From Acidobacteriota bacterium (GTDB lineage: Bacteria; Acidobacteriota; Terriglobia; Bryobacterales; Bryobacteraceae), in assembly GCA_018268935.1 (NCBI GenBank), contig JAFDVS010000065.1, positions 1 to 64,000 of the forward strand: 64,000 nucleotides of DNA, given 5' to 3'. The notes beneath the pieces were generated by a model that was not told the DNA's origin, did not search any database, and worked only from the letters and a program-made list of their open reading frames with translations. This document shows positions 61,800 through 64,000 of this stretch, one piece after another; position 1 is the first letter of the stretch; every line of letters begins with the position of its first letter. The position numbers and the translations under genes are program-made.

Positions 61800-63071
61800 A
61801 TGAAAATACTCCACATCATCCTCTTCCTGGCCGGCGCCCTATCCGCCCAGCACGAACACCACCACCACCAACCAGAAGCCGACTCCTCGGCTCCGAATGA
61901 AGCCTCCTCCTATCTCCTCAGCTTCAGCTCCGGCACCAGTCTCAATCCCGCCTCCTGGCCCATGCCCATGGCCATGACCAAAGCCGGCAGTTGGAACCTC
62001 ATGTGGATGGGCCAGGCCTTCCTCGTCGGCACCCAACAATCCGGTCCCCGCGGCGGCGACAAAATCTACTCCGCCAACTGGGGCATGCTCGCCGCCACGC
62101 GCAATCTAGGCAAAGGCAGCCTTATGCTCCGCGGCATGGTCTCCCTCGATCCGCTCACCGTTACCGGCAAACAATACCCGCTGCTCTTCCAAACCGGTGA
62201 ATCCGCCAATGGCAAACCAATCGTCGACGGCCAGCACCCCCACGACGCCATCATGGAACTCAGCATCCACTACGCGCGCCCACTAGCCGAACACACCATC
62301 CTCAACATCTACTACGCCCCCACCGGCGATGCCGCGCTCGGCCCCGTGGCTTTCCCCCATCGCGCATCGGCCATGGAACTCCCGCAAGCCACTCTCGGCC
62401 ACCACTGGCAGGATTCCACCCACATCGCCAACAACGTCCTCACCCTGGGCCTCAAATACCGCCAGTTCCGCATCGAAGCCAGCGGCTTCCGAGGCAAAGA
62501 GCCCAACGAGAATCGCTGGAACATCGATATGGGCAAGATGGATTCCTACTCCGGCCGCCTCACCTGGCAGCCTTCGCGCAACTGGCTCGCTCAGTTCTCC
62601 GCCGCCCGCATCACGCGCCCCGAAACATTTCACCTCGATGATGTTGTACGCACTACCGCCTCCCTCCACTACACGCAACCACAAGGCTGGTCCACCAGCA
62701 TCATCTGGGCCCGCAACAAAAAAACAATCGGCCGCTACGCGACCAATTCATTCCTCGCCGAAACCGTGCGCCCCGTTACCCGCCGCAATCTCCTCACCGC
62801 CCGCCTCGAATGGTCGCAACGCGATGAACTCTTCGAAAACGACCACGACCTCGCCCACGAACTGTACGAACAAACCGGCAAGCGCGCCTTCAACGTCAGC
62901 GGACTAACCGTCGGCTACACCCGCGAACTCGCCAAAACCGGAGCCCTCCGCACCGCCGCCGGTTTCAACGTCACCACCTACGCCATCGCCAACGCCCTCA
63001 AGCCCTATTACGGCTCCCGTCCTGCCGCGGTCAGCGTCTTCCTCCGCTTCCGCCTCCAGGCCGGCGAGTAA
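61800..63071 (+). CDS. His/Met-rich outer-membrane protein of copper locus
   Basis: A 423-residue protein with a signal peptide (KILHIILFLAGALSAQ), a His-rich N-terminus (HEHHHHQ), a Met-rich stretch (PMPMAMTKAG, NLMWMGQAF) and alternating beta-strand sequence to the end (AVSVFLRFRLQ), so a likely outer-membrane barrel. Families of this type often sit beside copper-efflux genes; the His and Met clusters fit metal binding. ATG 61800 opens directly with the signal peptide; the frame extends upstream but overlaps the sigma factor. No recognised family name is given. Confidence 0.78.
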   Translation: MKILHIILFLAGALSAQHEHHHHQPEADSSAPNEASSYLLSFSSGTSLNPASWPMPMAMTKAGSWNLMWMGQAFLVGTQQSGPRGGDKIYSANWGMLAATRNLGKGSLMLRGMVSLDPLTVTGKQYPLLFQTGESANGKPIVDGQHPHDAIMELSIHYARPLAEHTILNIYYAPTGDAALGPVAFPHRASAMELPQATLGHHWQDSTHIANNVLTLGLKYRQFRIEASGFRGKEPNENRWNIDMGKMDSYSGRLTWQPSRNWLAQFSAARITRPETFHLDDVVRTTASLHYTQPQGWSTSIIWARNKKTIGRYATNSFLAETVRPVTRRNLLTARLEWSQRDELFENDHDLAHELYEQTGKRAFNVSGLTVGYTRELAKTGALRTAAGFNVTTYAIANALKPYYGSRPAAVSVFLRFRLQAGE

Positions 63072-63184
63072 ACTCTCACAAAAAACAGATCTCTTTCCAA
63101 CCCACATTACGCGTGTATGGTTAGAGACCCAGTGCGTGAAAACAAGGTTCCGCCGATGCAGCAGAACCAAGGAGACTCTTCACT

Positions 63185-64000
63185 ATGATTCGTTCGTTAC
63201 CCGTTGCCCTGTTGGCAACGCTTTCCGCCGGTGCACTTTACGGCGCAACTTATTTACCCCTGGCGAATGGAAATACATGGACCTATCGAGAAGCGACAAC
63301 CGGACAATCCCTCACCGTCCGCGTTGGTGTTCCCCTCGCTCTTCGCAACGGCCGTGTCTACCATAGCCTCAACGGATACGCACAAAAGCAGCTCTGGGTG
63401 CGCAACGATGAGAACGGCCAGCTCGTCTACCTCGAAGAGGACAGTGAGCGCGAAACACTACTCACTTCCTTCCAGCCCGGCGAAGCCTGGTGGACGTCCC
63501 CCTATCGCGAATGCACCCAGCAGGGCCAGACGCAAGCCAAACGCACACCTTACAACGGGCCCGGCGGCAGTTGGGAAGACACCCTCGTCATCCGCTACCG
63601 CACTTCGATCTGCAACGATGCCGGTCTCGATCACGAACAGTACGCCGAAAACATCGGCATGGTCCGCCGCGTGGTGCATTCCATCGCCGGTCCCCGCGCC
63701 TATGAACTCGTCTACGCTCGTGTCGGCACCTCCATCATCGAAGGCGGCGACCGCGGCCGGTTCAGCATCAGCGCCGTGCCCGATCCGCGCCTCCGCCAAT
63801 GGCAAGTCACACTCCGCGTCGACATGGGATTCGCTCCGTCCATCCCGGTTCGTTTCCCTTCGTCGCAGGATTATGACCTGATCGTCCGTAACAGCTCGGG
63901 CGTTTCCGTCTACACCTGGTCCATGTTCCGCTCCTTTGCGCAAGCCGAGCGTGTCGTGAACATCGGTACCGGTTGGACGGCCACCATCGACGTGCCGTGG
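63185..64000 (+). CDS. Secreted protein with BsuPI-like domain (3' partial)
   Basis: The frame opens at ATG 63185, with SD AAGGAGA near 63168-63174, and runs to the window end without a stop (272 codons). A signal peptide (RSLPVALLATLSAGALYG) leads into a repeating beta domain beginning YLPLANGNTWTYREAT. The last 50 residues (DYDLIVRNSSGVSVYTWSMF, then QAERVVNIGTG) match the BsuPI intracellular-proteinase-inhibitor-like domain pattern. A possible -10 TATGGT is at 63114-63119. Function otherwise unknown. Confidence 0.78.
   Translation, partial: MIRSLPVALLATLSAGALYGATYLPLANGNTWTYREATTGQSLTVRVGVPLALRNGRVYHSLNGYAQKQLWVRNDENGQLVYLEEDSERETLLTSFQPGEAWWTSPYRECTQQGQTQAKRTPYNGPGGSWEDTLVIRYRTSICNDAGLDHEQYAENIGMVRRVVHSIAGPRAYELVYARVGTSIIEGGDRGRFSISAVPDPRLRQWQVTLRVDMGFAPSIPVRFPSSQDYDLIVRNSSGVSVYTWSMFRSFAQAERVVNIGTGWTATIDVPW

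Overview
The window is GC-rich, densely coding DNA that looks like a soil Acidobacterium, most likely of the Bryobacterales/Solibacter type. The evidence is the gene families: Oar-type TonB-dependent barrels with an N-terminal carboxypeptidase-regulatory-like domain, a duplicated orphan permease of the acidobacterial ADOP type, a VWFA-related acidobacterial protein, Tat-exported sulfatases and a 3-keto-disaccharide hydrolase (DUF1080). This is inferred from family content; no rRNA or tRNA gene is visible to confirm it. No stretch longer than about 180 bases lacks a gene, and convergent genes often touch or overlap at their 3' ends. No CRISPR array, IS element or transposase was seen.

Layout. 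1-4.2 kb: RND efflux permease (5' end outside the window) overlapping its TolC-like partner. 4.2-9.8 kb: DUF2490 protein, arylsulfatase, an unrecognised helical protein, a mannonate dehydratase-like enzyme and a DUF1080 protein. 9.8-21.5 kb: a minus-strand operon (TonB-dependent receptor, GH20 hexosaminidase, APC permease, M20 peptidase) read from a near-consensus promoter at 18298-18326, followed by a transglutaminase-like protein divergent from a ROK regulator. This resembles an amino-sugar or glycopeptide utilisation locus. 21.5-28.1 kb: a second sulfatase, a MoxR ATPase overlapping an uncharacterised 607-residue partner, a secreted endonuclease, an SMP-30 lactonase-like protein and an alpha/beta hydrolase.

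28.1-36.4 kb: a 1236-residue fusion of an ADOP/MacB-like permease to a SpoIIE/RsbU-type phosphatase, then a run of minus-strand genes: a YkgJ-VOC fusion, a lone NuoI-like ferredoxin, a redoxin, an FAD disulfide reductase, a STAS antagonist and two small Cys-rich secreted proteins. The STAS protein is a plausible substrate for the fused phosphatase. 36.5-42.5 kb: a multicopper oxidase, then a translationally overlapping trio (a barrel lacking its plug, a VWA protein with a degenerate MIDAS, a membrane-anchored coiled coil). 42.5-50.5 kb: CoA-transferase, DUF2157 membrane protein with partner, Fpg/Nei glycosylase, and a TrmB regulator divergent from a second MoxR ATPase plus VWA protein.

50.6-64 kb: an Oar-type receptor overlapping an MFS transporter, TPR protein plus sialidase-like BNR protein, one gene with lower GC and different codon use (57.4-58.6 kb) that looks acquired, then a copper module: cupredoxin, CopA-type ATPase, a CorE-like Cys-rich ECF sigma factor and a His/Met-rich outer-membrane protein. 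The window ends inside a secreted BsuPI-domain protein. Several genes have a -10-like hexamer 6-8 bases before the start codon and no Shine-Dalgarno, suggesting frequent leaderless transcripts; two divergent gene pairs have overlapping, oppositely oriented -10 boxes.
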